The notes: generated from the letters alone by a model not told the origin. Shown: positions 26,086 through 35,546, counted from the stretch's first letter. The stretch is 64,000 nucleotides of DNA from Nocardia sp. NBC_01327 (GCF_035958815.1 NZ_CP108383.1:5456001-5520000); one strand, 5' to 3'. Program-made: numbers and translations.

Positions 26086-26820
26086 GTGACGGTGATCCTG
26101 TTGCGGCACGGCGTCTCCACGTCGAACACTGCCCGCACCCTGGCCGGCCGCAGCGCGGGCGTCGATCTGACCGACCGTGGTCGCGAGCAGGCCCAGACGG
26201 TCGCGGGGCGGCTCGCGGCCCTGCCGATCGAGCACATCGTGACCTCGCCGCTGCTGCGCTGTCAGCGCACCGTCGCCCCGCTGGCGGACAAGCTCGGCAT
26301 CGAAGCCGAACCCGATGAGCGGCTGCTCGAGGTCGATTACGGCGACTGGACCGGACGGGCGCTGAGCGAGCTGGTCAGCGAGCCGCTGTGGAAGATCGTG
26401 CAGCAGCACGCGTCGGCGGCGGTGTTCCCCTCCGGAGAAGGTTTGGCGCAGGTGCAGTTCCGTGCCGTGTCCGCTGTGCGCGAACACGACCGCCTGTTGG
26501 CAGAGAAACACGGTACTGATGTGTTGTGGGTGGCGTGCACCCACGGAGATGTCATCAAGTCGTTGCTGGCGGATGCGTTCGGCATCCACCTGGACGGTTT
26601 CCAGCGGATCGTGGTCGAGCCGGCCTCGATCAGCGTGGTCCGCTACAGTCCGACCGCTCCGTACGTGTGGCGGTTGAACGACACCGGCACGGATCTGTCG
26701 ACACTGGCGGCGATTTCGCCGCACACCGGTGGTGAATCGAGATCCGGACCGGTACCCGGCGGCGAAACGGGCACTACGGGTAGTGGCGATAATGGGGTTA
26801 CGGAGCGCCCCGAGTCTTAG
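26086..26820 (+). CDS. Histidine phosphatase (MSMEG_4193 family)
   Basis: 244 residues from GTG 26086. It belongs to the phosphoglycerate-mutase-like superfamily. The phospho-acceptor motif is LLRHGVSTSN, the second Arg lies in SPLLRCQRT, the Glu in LLEVDYGDWTG, and the second His in VACTHGDVIKS. The last 40 residues are Gly/Ser-rich and probably disordered. In actinobacteria this gene sits between uppP and DUF3090 (Rv2135c in M. tuberculosis). Substrate unknown. It starts 16 bp after uppP and ends close to the DUF3090 ribosome site, so they are co-transcribed. Confidence 0.92.
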   Translation: MTVILLRHGVSTSNTARTLAGRSAGVDLTDRGREQAQTVAGRLAALPIEHIVTSPLLRCQRTVAPLADKLGIEAEPDERLLEVDYGDWTGRALSELVSEPLWKIVQQHASAAVFPSGEGLAQVQFRAVSAVREHDRLLAEKHGTDVLWVACTHGDVIKSLLADAFGIHLDGFQRIVVEPASISVVRYSPTAPYVWRLNDTGTDLSTLAAISPHTGGESRSGPVPGGETGTTGSGDNGVTERPES

Positions 26821-26846
26821 TGGTGAGTGAGCTTTCAGGAGGTGCC

Positions 26847-27434
26847 ATGGGCCGAGCAATCCATATTTTCCGCACCCCCGATCGTTTCATCGCCGGCACT
26901 GTCGGCGAGCCCGGCGACCGCGCTTTCTACCTGCAGGCCGTGCAGGATCCGCGCGTGGTGAGCGTGTTGCTGGAAAAGCAGCAGGTGAAGGTGCTGGCCG
27001 ATCGGATGGGTCTGCTGCTGGACGAGGTGGCACGCCGCTTCGGCACCCCGGTGCCGCCGCAGGCGGCCGCTGTCAGTGATATCGCACCGCTGGTCACCCC
27101 CATCGAATCCGAATTCCGGGTCGGCACCATGGGTTTGGGCTGGGACGCGGATGCGGGCGCGGTGGTGGTGGAGCTGCTGGCCATCACCGAAACCGAGGTC
27201 GACGAATCGGTGGTGCTCGATGACACCGAGGAGGGCCCCGACGCGGTGCGGGTATTCCTGACCCCGATCCAGGCGCGCGAATTCGCGTTGCGTTCCACGC
27301 GGGTGATCGAGGCGGGCCGGCCACCGTGTCCGCTGTGCGGGGAGCCGCTCTCGCCCGTCGGGCATATGTGTGTACGCACCAACGGGTACAAGCGTGGCGA
27401 TATCTTCGGCGCCAGCACCGAGCTAGAGGACTGA
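26847..27434 (+). CDS. DUF3090-family protein
   Basis: 195 residues from ATG 26847, placed by a perfect upstream AGGAGGTGCC. Start sequence MGRAIHIFRTPDRFIAGTVG and core FYLQAVQDPRVVSVLLEKQQ are typical of DUF3090. The C-terminus has a probable zinc knuckle (CPLCGEPLSPVGHMC) then RTNGYKRGD. Conserved in actinobacteria beside the histidine phosphatase and SCO1664 genes, so a shared pathway is likely, but its activity is unknown. Confidence 0.92.
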   Translation: MGRAIHIFRTPDRFIAGTVGEPGDRAFYLQAVQDPRVVSVLLEKQQVKVLADRMGLLLDEVARRFGTPVPPQAAAVSDIAPLVTPIESEFRVGTMGLGWDADAGAVVVELLAITETEVDESVVLDDTEEGPDAVRVFLTPIQAREFALRSTRVIEAGRPPCPLCGEPLSPVGHMCVRTNGYKRGDIFGASTELED

Positions 27435-27437
27435 ATC

Positions 27438-28223
27438 TTGACCGACCACCCGCTGCGCACCGCCGATCTGACGGTGATCGGGCAGGTCACCACCGCCAGC
27501 AATGTGACGCTGGTGTGCGAGACCGACCCGGCCGCCTCCGGCGACGGCGCCGTGCGCGTGGTGTACAAACCGGTGCGCGGGGAACGGCCGCTGTGGGATT
27601 TCCCCGACGGCACCCTCGCCCAGCGCGAGGTCGCCTCGTATCTGGTCTCGGAAGCGTTGGGCTGGGGCGTGATTCCCGAGACCGTGCTGCGGGACGGCCC
27701 GTACGGGCCGGGCATGGTGCAGCGCTGGATCGACAGCATCGAGGACGGCCCGGACCTGGTGGATCTGGTCGCGGCCGGCGAGATCCCCGCCGGATACCGG
27801 GAGGTGCTGCGCGCCCTGGATCCCGCGGGGCATCCGGTGTCGCTGGTGCATGCCGATGATCCGCGACTGCTGCGCATGGCGGTGCTGGACGTGCTGATCA
27901 ACAATGCCGACCGCAAGGGCGGTCATGTGCTGTCCGGGGACGACGGGCGGGTGTACGGGGTCGATCACGGCATCTGCCTCAATACCGAGCCGAAGCTGCG
28001 CACGGTGCTGTGGGGATGGGCGGGGGAGACTCTGGCCGACGAATTGCTCACCGACATCACGGTTTTGGTGAAGGCGATCCCCGGGGAGCTGGGCGGTCGG
28101 CTCGCGGAGTTGATCACCGACGCGGAAGTGGAGGCGCTCGCCGCGCGCGGGCAGGGTCTGCTCGAGCATCCGGTGCTGCCGCTACCGACCGGGCAACGCC
28201 CGATCCCCTGGCCCGCATTCTGA
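27438..28223 (+). CDS. SCO1664-family (PI3/PI4-kinase-like) protein
   Basis: 261 residues from TTG 27438, four bases after the DUF3090 stop. It has a lipid-kinase-like core: VVYKPVRGERPLWDFPDGTL (ATP-binding Lys), REVASYLVSEALGWGVIPET, VLDVLINNADRKGGHVL (catalytic NNADRK motif) and VYGVDHGICLNTEPKLRTVL (metal-binding Asp). The arrangement resembles HipA/PI3-kinase-type phosphotransferases with intact key residues. The SCO1664 family is fixed in this actinobacterial cluster before the mycothiol gene mshC. Substrate unknown. Confidence 0.88.
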   Translation: MTDHPLRTADLTVIGQVTTASNVTLVCETDPAASGDGAVRVVYKPVRGERPLWDFPDGTLAQREVASYLVSEALGWGVIPETVLRDGPYGPGMVQRWIDSIEDGPDLVDLVAAGEIPAGYREVLRALDPAGHPVSLVHADDPRLLRMAVLDVLINNADRKGGHVLSGDDGRVYGVDHGICLNTEPKLRTVLWGWAGETLADELLTDITVLVKAIPGELGGRLAELITDAEVEALAARGQGLLEHPVLPLPTGQRPIPWPAF

Positions 28224-28405
28224 TCCGGGTGCGCGAAATCCGGGTGCGCTGATCCGAAAACGTTGCTTGCATCATGATTTCAACCATTGACGTGCGCTAT
28301 CGCCGCATTAAGGTGCAGGTCGGCCCTATCGCCCGACGGTGGTGCGCGGTACCGGTGACCGGGGGCGGACGTCCCCGGCGCCGATCACACCGTTAACCTC
28401 GATTC

Positions 28406-29644
28406 ATGCAGTCCTGGTCCGATACCGCAGTCCCGACCGTCCCCGGATCCGGACCCGCGTTACGTTTGTTCGACACCGCCGACCGGCAGGTGCGCCCGGT
28501 GACCCCGGGTAAGACCGCCACCATGTACGTCTGCGGCATCACCCCCTACGACGCCACCCACCTCGGGCACGCCGCCACCTACCTGACCTTCGATCTGGTC
28601 AACCGGCTGTGGCGCGATGCCGGTCACGAGGTGCACTACGTGCAGAACGTCACCGATGTCGACGATCCGCTGTTCGAGCGCGCCGACCGCGACGGCATCG
28701 ACTGGCGTGATCTGGGCACCCGGGAGATCAACCTGTTCCGCGAGGATATGCAGGCGCTGCGCGTGGTGCCGCCCGCACAGTACGTCGGCGCGATCGAATC
28801 GGTGCAGGAGGTGGTCGAACTGGTCGACAAGCTCCTGGCGTCGGGGGCCGCGTATGTGGTCGATGACGCGCAGTATCCGGATATCTACTTCCGTCACGAC
28901 GCCACCGAGCAGTTCGGCTACGAGTCCGGCTACGACCGGGCGACGATGGACCGGCTCTTCGCCGAACGCGGCGGTGATCCGCAGCGCGCGGGCAAACGCG
29001 ATCCCATCGACGCGCTGCTGTGGCGGGCCGAGCGCCCGGGCGAGCCGTCCTGGCCGGCGCCCTTCGGTGCGGGCCGTCCCGGCTGGCATATCGAGTGTGC
29101 GGCGATCGCCTTGAATCGCATCGGCACCGAATTCGATATCCAGGGCGGGGGCAGCGATCTGATCTACCCGCACCACGAGTACTCCTCCGCCCATGCCGAA
29201 GCGCTCGTGAAGGGCCGCCGCTTCGCCCGCCACTACGTGCACGCCGGTCTGATCGGCCTGAACGGCGAGAAAATGTCCAAGTCCCGCGGCAATCTGGTGT
29301 TCGTCTCCACGCTGCGCCGCTCGGGCACCGACCCGGCCGCCATCCGCCTGGGCCTGTTCTCCGGCCACTACCGCCACGACCGCGAATGGTCCGATGCGGT
29401 GCTGTCCGATGCCCTCTCGCGCCTCGACCGCTGGCGCTCGGCCACCGCCCTGCCCTCGGGCCCGGCCGCCGAGGACACCGTCGCCCGCCTGCGCCAGCAC
29501 CTGGCCGATGACCTCGACACGCCCAAAGCGATTGCCGCCGTGGACAGCTGGGCCCAGCAGGCCCTGGAATACGGCGGCCCGGACACCTCCGCCCCCGCCC
29601 TGATCCGCGACGCGGTCGACGCCCTGCTGGGCATCACCCTGTAG
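28406..29644 (+). CDS. mshC: Cysteine:1D-myo-inosityl 2-amino-2-deoxy-alpha-D-glucopyranoside ligase
   Basis: 412 residues. MshC joins cysteine to GlcN-Ins in mycothiol synthesis, an ATP-dependent step; it derives from cysteinyl-tRNA synthetase. Motifs: YVCGITPYDATHLGHAATY (zinc Cys and the HIGH-like motif), GWHIECAAIALNRIGTEFDI (zinc Cys), DLIYPHHEYSSAHAEAL (zinc His) and EKMSKSRGN (KMSKS). The tRNA-binding C-terminal domain of true CysRS is absent, as expected. A possible promoter is TTGACG (28287-28292) with TTAAGG (28308-28313). In M. tuberculosis cysQ lies before mshC; here the SCO1664 gene is next. Confidence 0.97.
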   Translation: MQSWSDTAVPTVPGSGPALRLFDTADRQVRPVTPGKTATMYVCGITPYDATHLGHAATYLTFDLVNRLWRDAGHEVHYVQNVTDVDDPLFERADRDGIDWRDLGTREINLFREDMQALRVVPPAQYVGAIESVQEVVELVDKLLASGAAYVVDDAQYPDIYFRHDATEQFGYESGYDRATMDRLFAERGGDPQRAGKRDPIDALLWRAERPGEPSWPAPFGAGRPGWHIECAAIALNRIGTEFDIQGGGSDLIYPHHEYSSAHAEALVKGRRFARHYVHAGLIGLNGEKMSKSRGNLVFVSTLRRSGTDPAAIRLGLFSGHYRHDREWSDAVLSDALSRLDRWRSATALPSGPAAEDTVARLRQHLADDLDTPKAIAAVDSWAQQALEYGGPDTSAPALIRDAVDALLGITL

Positions 29645-29649
29645 CCGAG

Positions 29650-29720
29650 ATCCCCCGGGATCCGCTCGGGCACAGCCCCTCTCCATCCCCCCGGGATCCA
29701 CTCGGACACCGCTCCTCTCC
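29650..29720. repeat. Imperfect tandem duplication, two 35-bp units
   Basis: Two units, 29650-29684 and 29685-29720, each CCCCGGGATCC-N-CTCGG then CAC and CCTCTCC. They lie directly after mshC. Probably local slippage; no function suggested. Confidence 0.6.
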
Positions 29721-30139
29721 TCGAGGGCCCCGCGACGCCGACTCCGGCAGAGCAGGGCCTTCGAGCTCGCGTCCACCAGTGGCCCTTGCGCGGCATGCAC
29801 GGAGCCTGGTGCTGCGGGCCGGTCGCAGTCCCTGCGGGGACGGACCGCGGTGCTCGGCAACTGCGTATCGCCGCCTCCGGCCTGAGCGGTCAGGAATCGG
29901 CGCACGACAGCAAATTTTGCCGCCGCACGCGGTTTTGTGACCGCTCAGGCCGAGCCGCGCCGCCTGACCACCTTCTCGCGCAGCAGCTGACCACTGTTCG
30001 ACGATCCTGCGGTGGGAGGCAAGGCAATTGCTGGTCGCGGGGCTGGGGCGGGGCAGGTGTCTGCGCCCTCTCCCGCTGACGGCGTGTTGGCGATACGGTG
30101 AGGCTTTGGTTCTCTCATCCTCAATGAGGAGGTTCGACG
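29721..30139. other. Intergenic stretch between mshC and the thiolase fusion
   Basis: This non-coding stretch holds palindromic repeat copy B (29878-29952) and the ribosome site GAGGAGG of the gene at 30140. No convincing reading frame or RNA gene is visible in the rest. Confidence 0.5.
29878..29952. repeat. Dispersed palindromic repeat, copy B
   Basis: Perfect 15-bp terminal inverted repeats: CGGCCTGAGCGGTCA (29878-29892) and TGACCGCTCAGGCCG (29938-29952), with 45 bp between. The centre, AGCAAATTTTGCCG, is itself a small palindrome and resembles copies A (1219-1295) and C (56077-56151). This is the best-preserved copy. Confidence 0.85.
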
Positions 30140-33097
30140 GTGACTGCGGTACCCGGGTTCGATAAATTCCGTGCTGTGCGCAAGCAGCTGCGTGCGGGCG
30201 GTGATCTGCTGGGGGCGGTGCGCCGGGATCCGCGGATCGTGCGTGACCTGGTCGCCGGGTTCACCGGGCGGCCCGCCGAGGAGGTGCCGGTCGATCTCGG
30301 GGAGCATGTTCCGCCCGCCGGGCTGAGCGAGTTCACCCGCAGCGCGCACGCTCAGCAGGGTGTGGACAGCGATGCGGCGGCGACGCTGGCGTATCTGCTG
30401 GATTTGCAGCATATTCCGCAGTGGATCACCTTCCATGCGGGCTGGCGGGGCGAGGCTCCGGGGCAGGCCGAGGCGGGGCAGCAGTTCGCTCAGGTCGCGA
30501 AATTCATGGGCATTCCGGCCGATCTGCGGTGGACGGTCGTGCAGGCCGGTGAGGACGGGTTGCAGTTGCGGGGTACCGGGCCGCAGGGGTTGCTCCTGGG
30601 GTTGTGGGTCACGGTGGCGGCGCGCGGGTCCGGGGCGATCGTGTACCTGGATGCGGGGTTGGCCGGGCAGCCGATCGACGGCCCGCTCGGGGCGACGGTG
30701 GCGCGCAGTCTCGGTGATTCGCTGCGTGATTCGCTCGCCGCGCTGCCCGCGCATATCGCCGATTCCCCCGCCACCTCGCGGCCGTCGCGGAAGGCGGTGC
30801 GGCACAAGGCTTCCGGTGCGGTGCTCGCGCCGACCACCCCGGTGCTGGTGGGTGTGGGCCAGGTGGTGAACCGGGTGCCGGACGCGGGGTATGTGGACCC
30901 GTCGGCGCTGGCGGTGCGCGCACTGCGCCAGGCCGCGATCGATACCGGCGCCGGCAACGGTCTGCTGGCCCGCGCGGACGCGGTGTTCACCGTGGCCCCG
31001 ACCTCGTGGCAGTACCGGGATCTGGGTGCGCTGGTCGCCGCGGCTGTCGGTGCGGGACAGGTCGAGACGGTGCAGTCGAGTCCGTTCGGTGGTGACGGCG
31101 GGCAGCTGGTGATCAACGAGGCGGCGTCCGCGATCGCCGCCGGTGACTACGACATCGTGCTGGTGACCGGCGCCGAAGCCGGTGCCACGCAGGCCGCGGC
31201 CCAGCGGGCGGGTATCGAATTGGATTGGCCGGTCCAGGATTCGGCGGTGCATCCCACACGCACCGTCGGTATCGACAAGCCCGCCAACAATGCCGCCGAG
31301 ACCGCGGCGGGGCTGCTGGCCCCGATCAATATGTACGCCCTGCTGGAGTCGGCGAACCGGCATCGCCTGGGCCGCACCCCGGCCGAGCACGCGCAGGCGG
31401 TCGCGGAGCTGTGGTCGCGCCTGTCGGCGGTGGCGGCGGCGAATCCGAACGCCTGGCAGCCGCACGAGGCCGGTCCCGCCGAGATCGGCACCGTGTCCGA
31501 GTCCAATCGCATGATCTCCGCGCCCTATACGAAACTCGAATGCGCGAATCTGACTGTCGATATGGCCAGCGGCATCATCATGTGCAGTGCCGCTGCCGCC
31601 GAAGCGGCCGGGATTCCGCAGGACAAGTGGGTGTTCCTGCATGCGGGGGCCTCGGGTGCGGATGAATGGTTCGTCACCGAGCGCACCGAACTGGCGGCCT
31701 CCCCGGCGGTGCGCGCGCTGGGCGCGGCGGTGCTCGAGCACACCGGTCTGAGCGCCGAGGATCTGACCCATGTGGACCTGTACGCGTGTTTCCCGGTGGC
31801 GGTGCAGATCGCCGCCCGCGAGCTGGGTCTGCCGCTCGATGATCCCAAGCGCCCGCTGTCGGTGACCGGCGGGCTGACCTTCGGCGGTGGGCCGGGCAAC
31901 AATTACGGCGGGCATGCCGTCGCGACCCTGGTGCAGCGGCTGCGGGAGGATCCGGCGGCGTTCGGCCTGGCCACCTCGCTGGGCTGGTATCTGACCAAGC
32001 ACGCCCTCGGCGTCTATTCGGCCACCCCGCCCCAGAGCGCCTACCGGCATCTGACCCCGGTGATCGAGCATCCCCCGGCCCGCAAGGCCCGTACCGGCTA
32101 CGACGGTCCCGCCGTGGTCGAGGCCTACACCCTGCCCTACGGGCGCGACGGGCTGCCCGAGGCGGCGATCCTGAGCCTGCTCACCGACTCCGGTGAGCGA
32201 ATCCTGGTGCGCACCAACGACTCCGGCACTTTGAGCGCGCTCACCTCCGAGGACTGGCTGGGTCTGCCGGTGAGCGTCACCGGCGATCAGGTCAGCGTCA
32301 CCGGTGCCGAACGCCTCGCCTTGCCCGCGCCGCCGCCGGCTCCGGTACTGATCGAGCGCCGCGGCCACATCATGATCATCACGATCAATCGCCCACGCGC
32401 CCGCAATGCCATCGATCTGGCGACCGCGCTGGGCCTGGAACGCGCCATCGACGCCTACGAGGCGGATCCGAACGCCCGCATCGCCATCCTGACCGGGGCG
32501 GGCGGATATTTCAGTGCCGGAATGGATCTCAAGGCCGCCGCGCGCGGTGAGGTGCCGATCACCGAGAAGCGCGGCATCCTGGGCATCGTGTCCCAGCCCC
32601 CGCGTAAACCTCTCATCGCCGCGGTCGAGGGGCCCGCGCTGGCGGGTGGTTGCGAACTGGCCCTGGCCGCCGATCTGATTGTGGCCGCGGAGGATTCGAC
32701 GTTCGGCATCCCCGAGGTCAAGCGCGGCCTGGTCGCGGTCGGCGGCGGTGTGCTGCGCCTGTCGCAGCGCCTGCCGCGCGCCATCGTCATGGAGTTGACC
32801 CTCACCGGTGACCCCATCACCGCCGCCCGCGCCGCCGACCTGGGCCTGATCAACGAGGTCGCCGCCCCGGGCAAGGCCTTGGAGGCCGCGCTGGCACTGG
32901 CCGAACGCATTGCCGTGAACGCCCCGCTGAGCATCGACGCGGGCAAGCAGATCATCGACCAGTGCCCCGATTGGTCCACCGCCGAAGCCTTCGCCCGCCA
33001 GGGTCAGGTCGCCGCGGCCGCTCTGTCCTCGGAGGATGCCGGGGAGGGCATGCGGGCCTTCGTCGAAAAACGCCCCCCGGTCTGGCGCGGCCGCTGA
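30140..33097 (+). CDS. Fusion: unknown domain / thiolase-like (TLP1) / enoyl-CoA hydratase
   Basis: 985 residues from GTG 30140 (GAGGAGG upstream). Residues 1-230 are an unrecognised domain (WITFHAGWRGEAPGQAEAG). Residues 232-730 are a thiolase-like domain (TTPVLVGVGQVVNR, NEAASAIAAGDYDIVLVTGA, VTGGLTFGGGPGNNYGGHAV) with the extra beta domain of type-1 thiolase-like proteins (ILSLLTDSGERILVRTNDSG). The nucleophilic Cys position reads FGGDGG and the GHP His is absent, as is usual in TLP1. Residues 735-985 are a crotonase with the oxyanion loops and both catalytic Glu present (ALAGGCELALAADL, FGIPEVKRGL). One continuous frame covers all three parts, and no internal stop or start site separates them. 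Confidence 0.88.
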   Translation: MTAVPGFDKFRAVRKQLRAGGDLLGAVRRDPRIVRDLVAGFTGRPAEEVPVDLGEHVPPAGLSEFTRSAHAQQGVDSDAAATLAYLLDLQHIPQWITFHAGWRGEAPGQAEAGQQFAQVAKFMGIPADLRWTVVQAGEDGLQLRGTGPQGLLLGLWVTVAARGSGAIVYLDAGLAGQPIDGPLGATVARSLGDSLRDSLAALPAHIADSPATSRPSRKAVRHKASGAVLAPTTPVLVGVGQVVNRVPDAGYVDPSALAVRALRQAAIDTGAGNGLLARADAVFTVAPTSWQYRDLGALVAAAVGAGQVETVQSSPFGGDGGQLVINEAASAIAAGDYDIVLVTGAEAGATQAAAQRAGIELDWPVQDSAVHPTRTVGIDKPANNAAETAAGLLAPINMYALLESANRHRLGRTPAEHAQAVAELWSRLSAVAAANPNAWQPHEAGPAEIGTVSESNRMISAPYTKLECANLTVDMASGIIMCSAAAAEAAGIPQDKWVFLHAGASGADEWFVTERTELAASPAVRALGAAVLEHTGLSAEDLTHVDLYACFPVAVQIAARELGLPLDDPKRPLSVTGGLTFGGGPGNNYGGHAVATLVQRLREDPAAFGLATSLGWYLTKHALGVYSATPPQSAYRHLTPVIEHPPARKARTGYDGPAVVEAYTLPYGRDGLPEAAILSLLTDSGERILVRTNDSGTLSALTSEDWLGLPVSVTGDQVSVTGAERLALPAPPPAPVLIERRGHIMIITINRPRARNAIDLATALGLERAIDAYEADPNARIAILTGAGGYFSAGMDLKAAARGEVPITEKRGILGIVSQPPRKPLIAAVEGPALAGGCELALAADLIVAAEDSTFGIPEVKRGLVAVGGGVLRLSQRLPRAIVMELTLTGDPITAARAADLGLINEVAAPGKALEAALALAERIAVNAPLSIDAGKQIIDQCPDWSTAEAFARQGQVAAAALSSEDAGEGMRAFVEKRPPVWRGR

Positions 33098-33531
33098 CGG
33101 CCCGCGCCCGCCGCCCCACATGCGCTCGACAGCCCGCGCAGTGCTCCACCGCCGCCCTTCGCCGCCAGGATCGGGCCGAGTAGATCTCGTCCTGGCGCGA
33201 TGGCACTGCCGGGTCGGTGTCTGCGGGTGGCGTCCGACGAAGTCGCATGCCTCGAATTCGTCACGGCCCGCGCCGAGTGTGACGCCCGAGGCGGCGGACG
33301 GGAATCAGATCACCTCCGTGTCCGCTCACCCGCACTTGCCTGTGGACCGGACACGGGCAGCGCTCCCACTGAGCGGATGCGATCGCGGGTGATCGCGCGG
33401 ATCGGCCGGTGAGCAAATATGGTGTCGCACAGCTGTTCTCGGCCGGTGCTGCGGCCGGGCGGGCTGGTATGTGAATGATCGACGGCCTCGCCCTGTTCGC
33501 GGGCGGTGGCCGAGCTCGAAGAGAGGTACCT
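33098..33531. other. Intergenic stretch, no gene seen
   Basis: A 434-bp region upstream of the alpha/beta hydrolase. Open frames here are Arg/Pro-rich shadows without ribosome sites. No clear palindrome or RNA gene is visible. The hydrolase ribosome site GAGAGGTACC lies at its end. Confidence 0.5.
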
Positions 33532-34431
33532 ATGACATCGGCTGCTTCCGGTGAGTCCGCGCTCGAACTGCGCCGTGACGGGATGGTGTTGTCGGCCCGG
33601 CATTTCGGCGCCGACGACGGGCCGCTGGTGATGCTGCTGCACGGGTTCCCCGATACCCCGCACAGCTGGGACGCGCTGATTCCGGCGCTGGTGGACGCCG
33701 GATATCAGGTGCTGACGCCGTGGTTGCGCGGGTACACCCGCGATTCCGCGGTGCGGGGCGCGCGCTACGACCTGATGGCGGTGGCCGAGGACATCGCCGC
33801 CTGGCATCGGGCGCTGGGCGGGCCGCCGACCCACCTGGTCGGCCACGACTGGGGTGCGTTCGCGGCCACGATTCTGGCGAAACAGCATCCGAGGCAGTGG
33901 CTTTCACTGACCCTGCTGGCGATCCCGCCGTTCGGTGGCGGTTTCGCTCCGGGGGCGGCACGGTATCTGCCCCGCCAGACGGTGATGTCCTCGTATATCC
34001 CCGTGATGCAGTCGGGGGCGTCCCCGCGGCTGCTCACCCGCGACGGTGCGGCATTCGTGCGGCGGCTGTGGCGGCGATGGTCCCCGGGCTGGGAATTCAC
34101 CGACGCCCAGTTCGCCCCCACCGCACAGGTTTTCACCGACCCGGAGACGGCATGGGCGGCAACGCGCTACTACCGCTCCCTGTTCACGATCCATCGCGCC
34201 CCGACCCGGGAGTTCCACCGCCTGCTCCTGTCGGCCCCCGCCCCCATCCCGACCCTGGCGCTGTCGGGCCGCCGCGACGGGTGCATGTCCCCGGACCTGC
34301 AACGCGTCCTGGCCGCAGCCGCCGGCGTGAGCACCGCGCAGATCCCCGACAGCGGCCACTTCCTGCACGCGGAACAGCCCGCCGCCGTCGCCGAAAACCT
34401 GCTACCCCACCTCCACGCCCATTCCCGCTAG
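33532..34431 (+). CDS. Alpha/beta hydrolase (epoxide hydrolase-like)
   Basis: 299 residues from ATG 33532 after GAGAGGTACC. Oxyanion motif LLHGFPDTPHSWDALIPAL, nucleophile elbow HLVGHDWGAF (Asp as nucleophile, as in epoxide hydrolases and haloalkane dehalogenases) and C-terminal His in IPDSGHFLHAEQPAAV. The HGFPDTP motif is typical of soluble epoxide hydrolases. A cap domain spans about residues 140-225. No operon partner; substrate unknown. Confidence 0.87.
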   Translation: MTSAASGESALELRRDGMVLSARHFGADDGPLVMLLHGFPDTPHSWDALIPALVDAGYQVLTPWLRGYTRDSAVRGARYDLMAVAEDIAAWHRALGGPPTHLVGHDWGAFAATILAKQHPRQWLSLTLLAIPPFGGGFAPGAARYLPRQTVMSSYIPVMQSGASPRLLTRDGAAFVRRLWRRWSPGWEFTDAQFAPTAQVFTDPETAWAATRYYRSLFTIHRAPTREFHRLLLSAPAPIPTLALSGRRDGCMSPDLQRVLAAAAGVSTAQIPDSGHFLHAEQPAAVAENLLPHLHAHSR

Positions 34432-34568
34432 CCACAGACCCGATTCCACCACTACGGGGTGATCCCGGCGGCGATCTGCGAATGGCTTCCACGAGCGGGT
34501 GCAGGCCGCCTGCTTGCGGCGGTCGGAGATGCGCAGGATCGCTGGCCGATGCGCGGGATCGCCGCCGG

Positions 34569-35465
34569 TCAGTGCACCGTGTACGCGCCGGCGCCGATGT
34601 CCTCGAGCAGGGTTGGGCCGGTGGGGGTCCAGCCCAGTAGTTCTCGGGTTGCGGTGCTGGTCGCCGGGAGGTCCATGGCGAAGAAAGTGCCGATCCAGCC
34701 GAAGTGGGTCTGGACGTCCTCGGGGGCGATCGAGGCGACGGGCAGGTCGAATGCGCGCCCGATTGCCTCGGCGATCTCGCGGGTGGGGACGCCCTGTTCG
34801 GCGACGGCGTGCAGGCGGGCGCCCGCGGGTGCTTTCTCGAGGCCGAGGGCGACGAGGCGGGCGGCGTCGGATCGGTGGACGGCGGCCCAGCGGTGGGTGC
34901 CGTCGCCGGGGTAGCCGGAGACGCCCGTGGCGCGGGCGAGGGCGGCGATGACCGCGATGAATCCGTGGTCGCCGACGCCGTGCACGGTGGGTGCGAAGCG
35001 CAGGCTCACGCTGTGCACGCCGCGGTCGGCGAATTCCAGGGCCAGGTTCTCGCTGCCGCCGCGCGGGGAGTTCGGGCCGTGGGCCGGGGAGGGGTCGTCC
35101 TCGGTGGCGGGGCGGCCGTGGGTGAGCCCGGCGACGCCCGCGGCGAGCAGGAACGGTCGGCCGGTCCCGGCGAGTGTGTCGCTGATGGTCTGCACCGCGG
35201 CCCGCTCGGCCGCGTTCGAGACGGCCGGGTGGGCGAAGTCGTGTTTGTTCGCGAGATGGATGACCGCGTCGGCGTCGTGGGCGCCGGCGCGGAGGCTGTC
35301 CAGATCGTCCAGGTCCCCGCGGCGCACGTGGGCGCCCTTGGCCTGCAGGGCTGCGGCGGAGGCGTCGGATCTGGCCAGTCCGGTGACCGTGTGGCGGTGC
35401 GCGAGCAGTTCGTCGACCGTGGCGGAGCCGATCCATCCGGAGGCTCCCGTGACGAAAACGTGCAT
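34569..35465 (-). CDS. NAD(P)-dependent epimerase/SDR-extended oxidoreductase
   Basis: 298 residues from ATG 35465 (GGAAGAGCACATC upstream). Rossmann motif MHVFVTGASGWIGSATVDEL, then GDLDDLDSLRAGAHDADAVI, and a late substrate domain (ALGLEKAPAGARLHAVAEQG). The usual SDR YxxxK is not evident: the region where it is expected reads SPRGGSENLALEFADRGV, so catalysis may rely on other residues as in several NmrA/SDR-like proteins. Divergent from a TetR gene, with two operator-like palindromes between; it is probably that regulator's target. Confidence 0.85.
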   Translation of the reverse strand: MHVFVTGASGWIGSATVDELLAHRHTVTGLARSDASAAALQAKGAHVRRGDLDDLDSLRAGAHDADAVIHLANKHDFAHPAVSNAAERAAVQTISDTLAGTGRPFLLAAGVAGLTHGRPATEDDPSPAHGPNSPRGGSENLALEFADRGVHSVSLRFAPTVHGVGDHGFIAVIAALARATGVSGYPGDGTHRWAAVHRSDAARLVALGLEKAPAGARLHAVAEQGVPTREIAEAIGRAFDLPVASIAPEDVQTHFGWIGTFFAMDLPATSTATRELLGWTPTGPTLLEDIGAGAYTVH

Positions 35466-35499
35466 GATGTGCTCTTCCTTCGGCTGGTAACACTGACTG

Positions 35500-35516
35500 A
35501 TGTCAGTCACTGACAT
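35500..35516. promoter_or_regulatory. TetR-type operator 1
   Basis: ATGTCAGTCACTGACAT, palindromic except at the centre. It lies 35 bp upstream of the epimerase ATG and 47 bp upstream of the TetR ATG. A near-identical copy starts 30 bp away. Confidence 0.75.
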
Positions 35517-35529
35517 AGCCTACGCTTCC

Positions 35530-35546
35530 ATGTCAGTCACTGTCAT
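35530..35546. promoter_or_regulatory. TetR-type operator 2
   Basis: ATGTCAGTCACTGTCAT, differing from operator 1 at one base. It is 30 bp (about three helical turns) from it and 17 bp before the TetR ATG. Confidence 0.75.

Noticed and set aside
29945..33121. 1058-codon frame opposite the thiolase-crotonase fusion
   Set aside because: Longer than the real gene but compositionally a His/Arg/Gly-rich shadow without domains.
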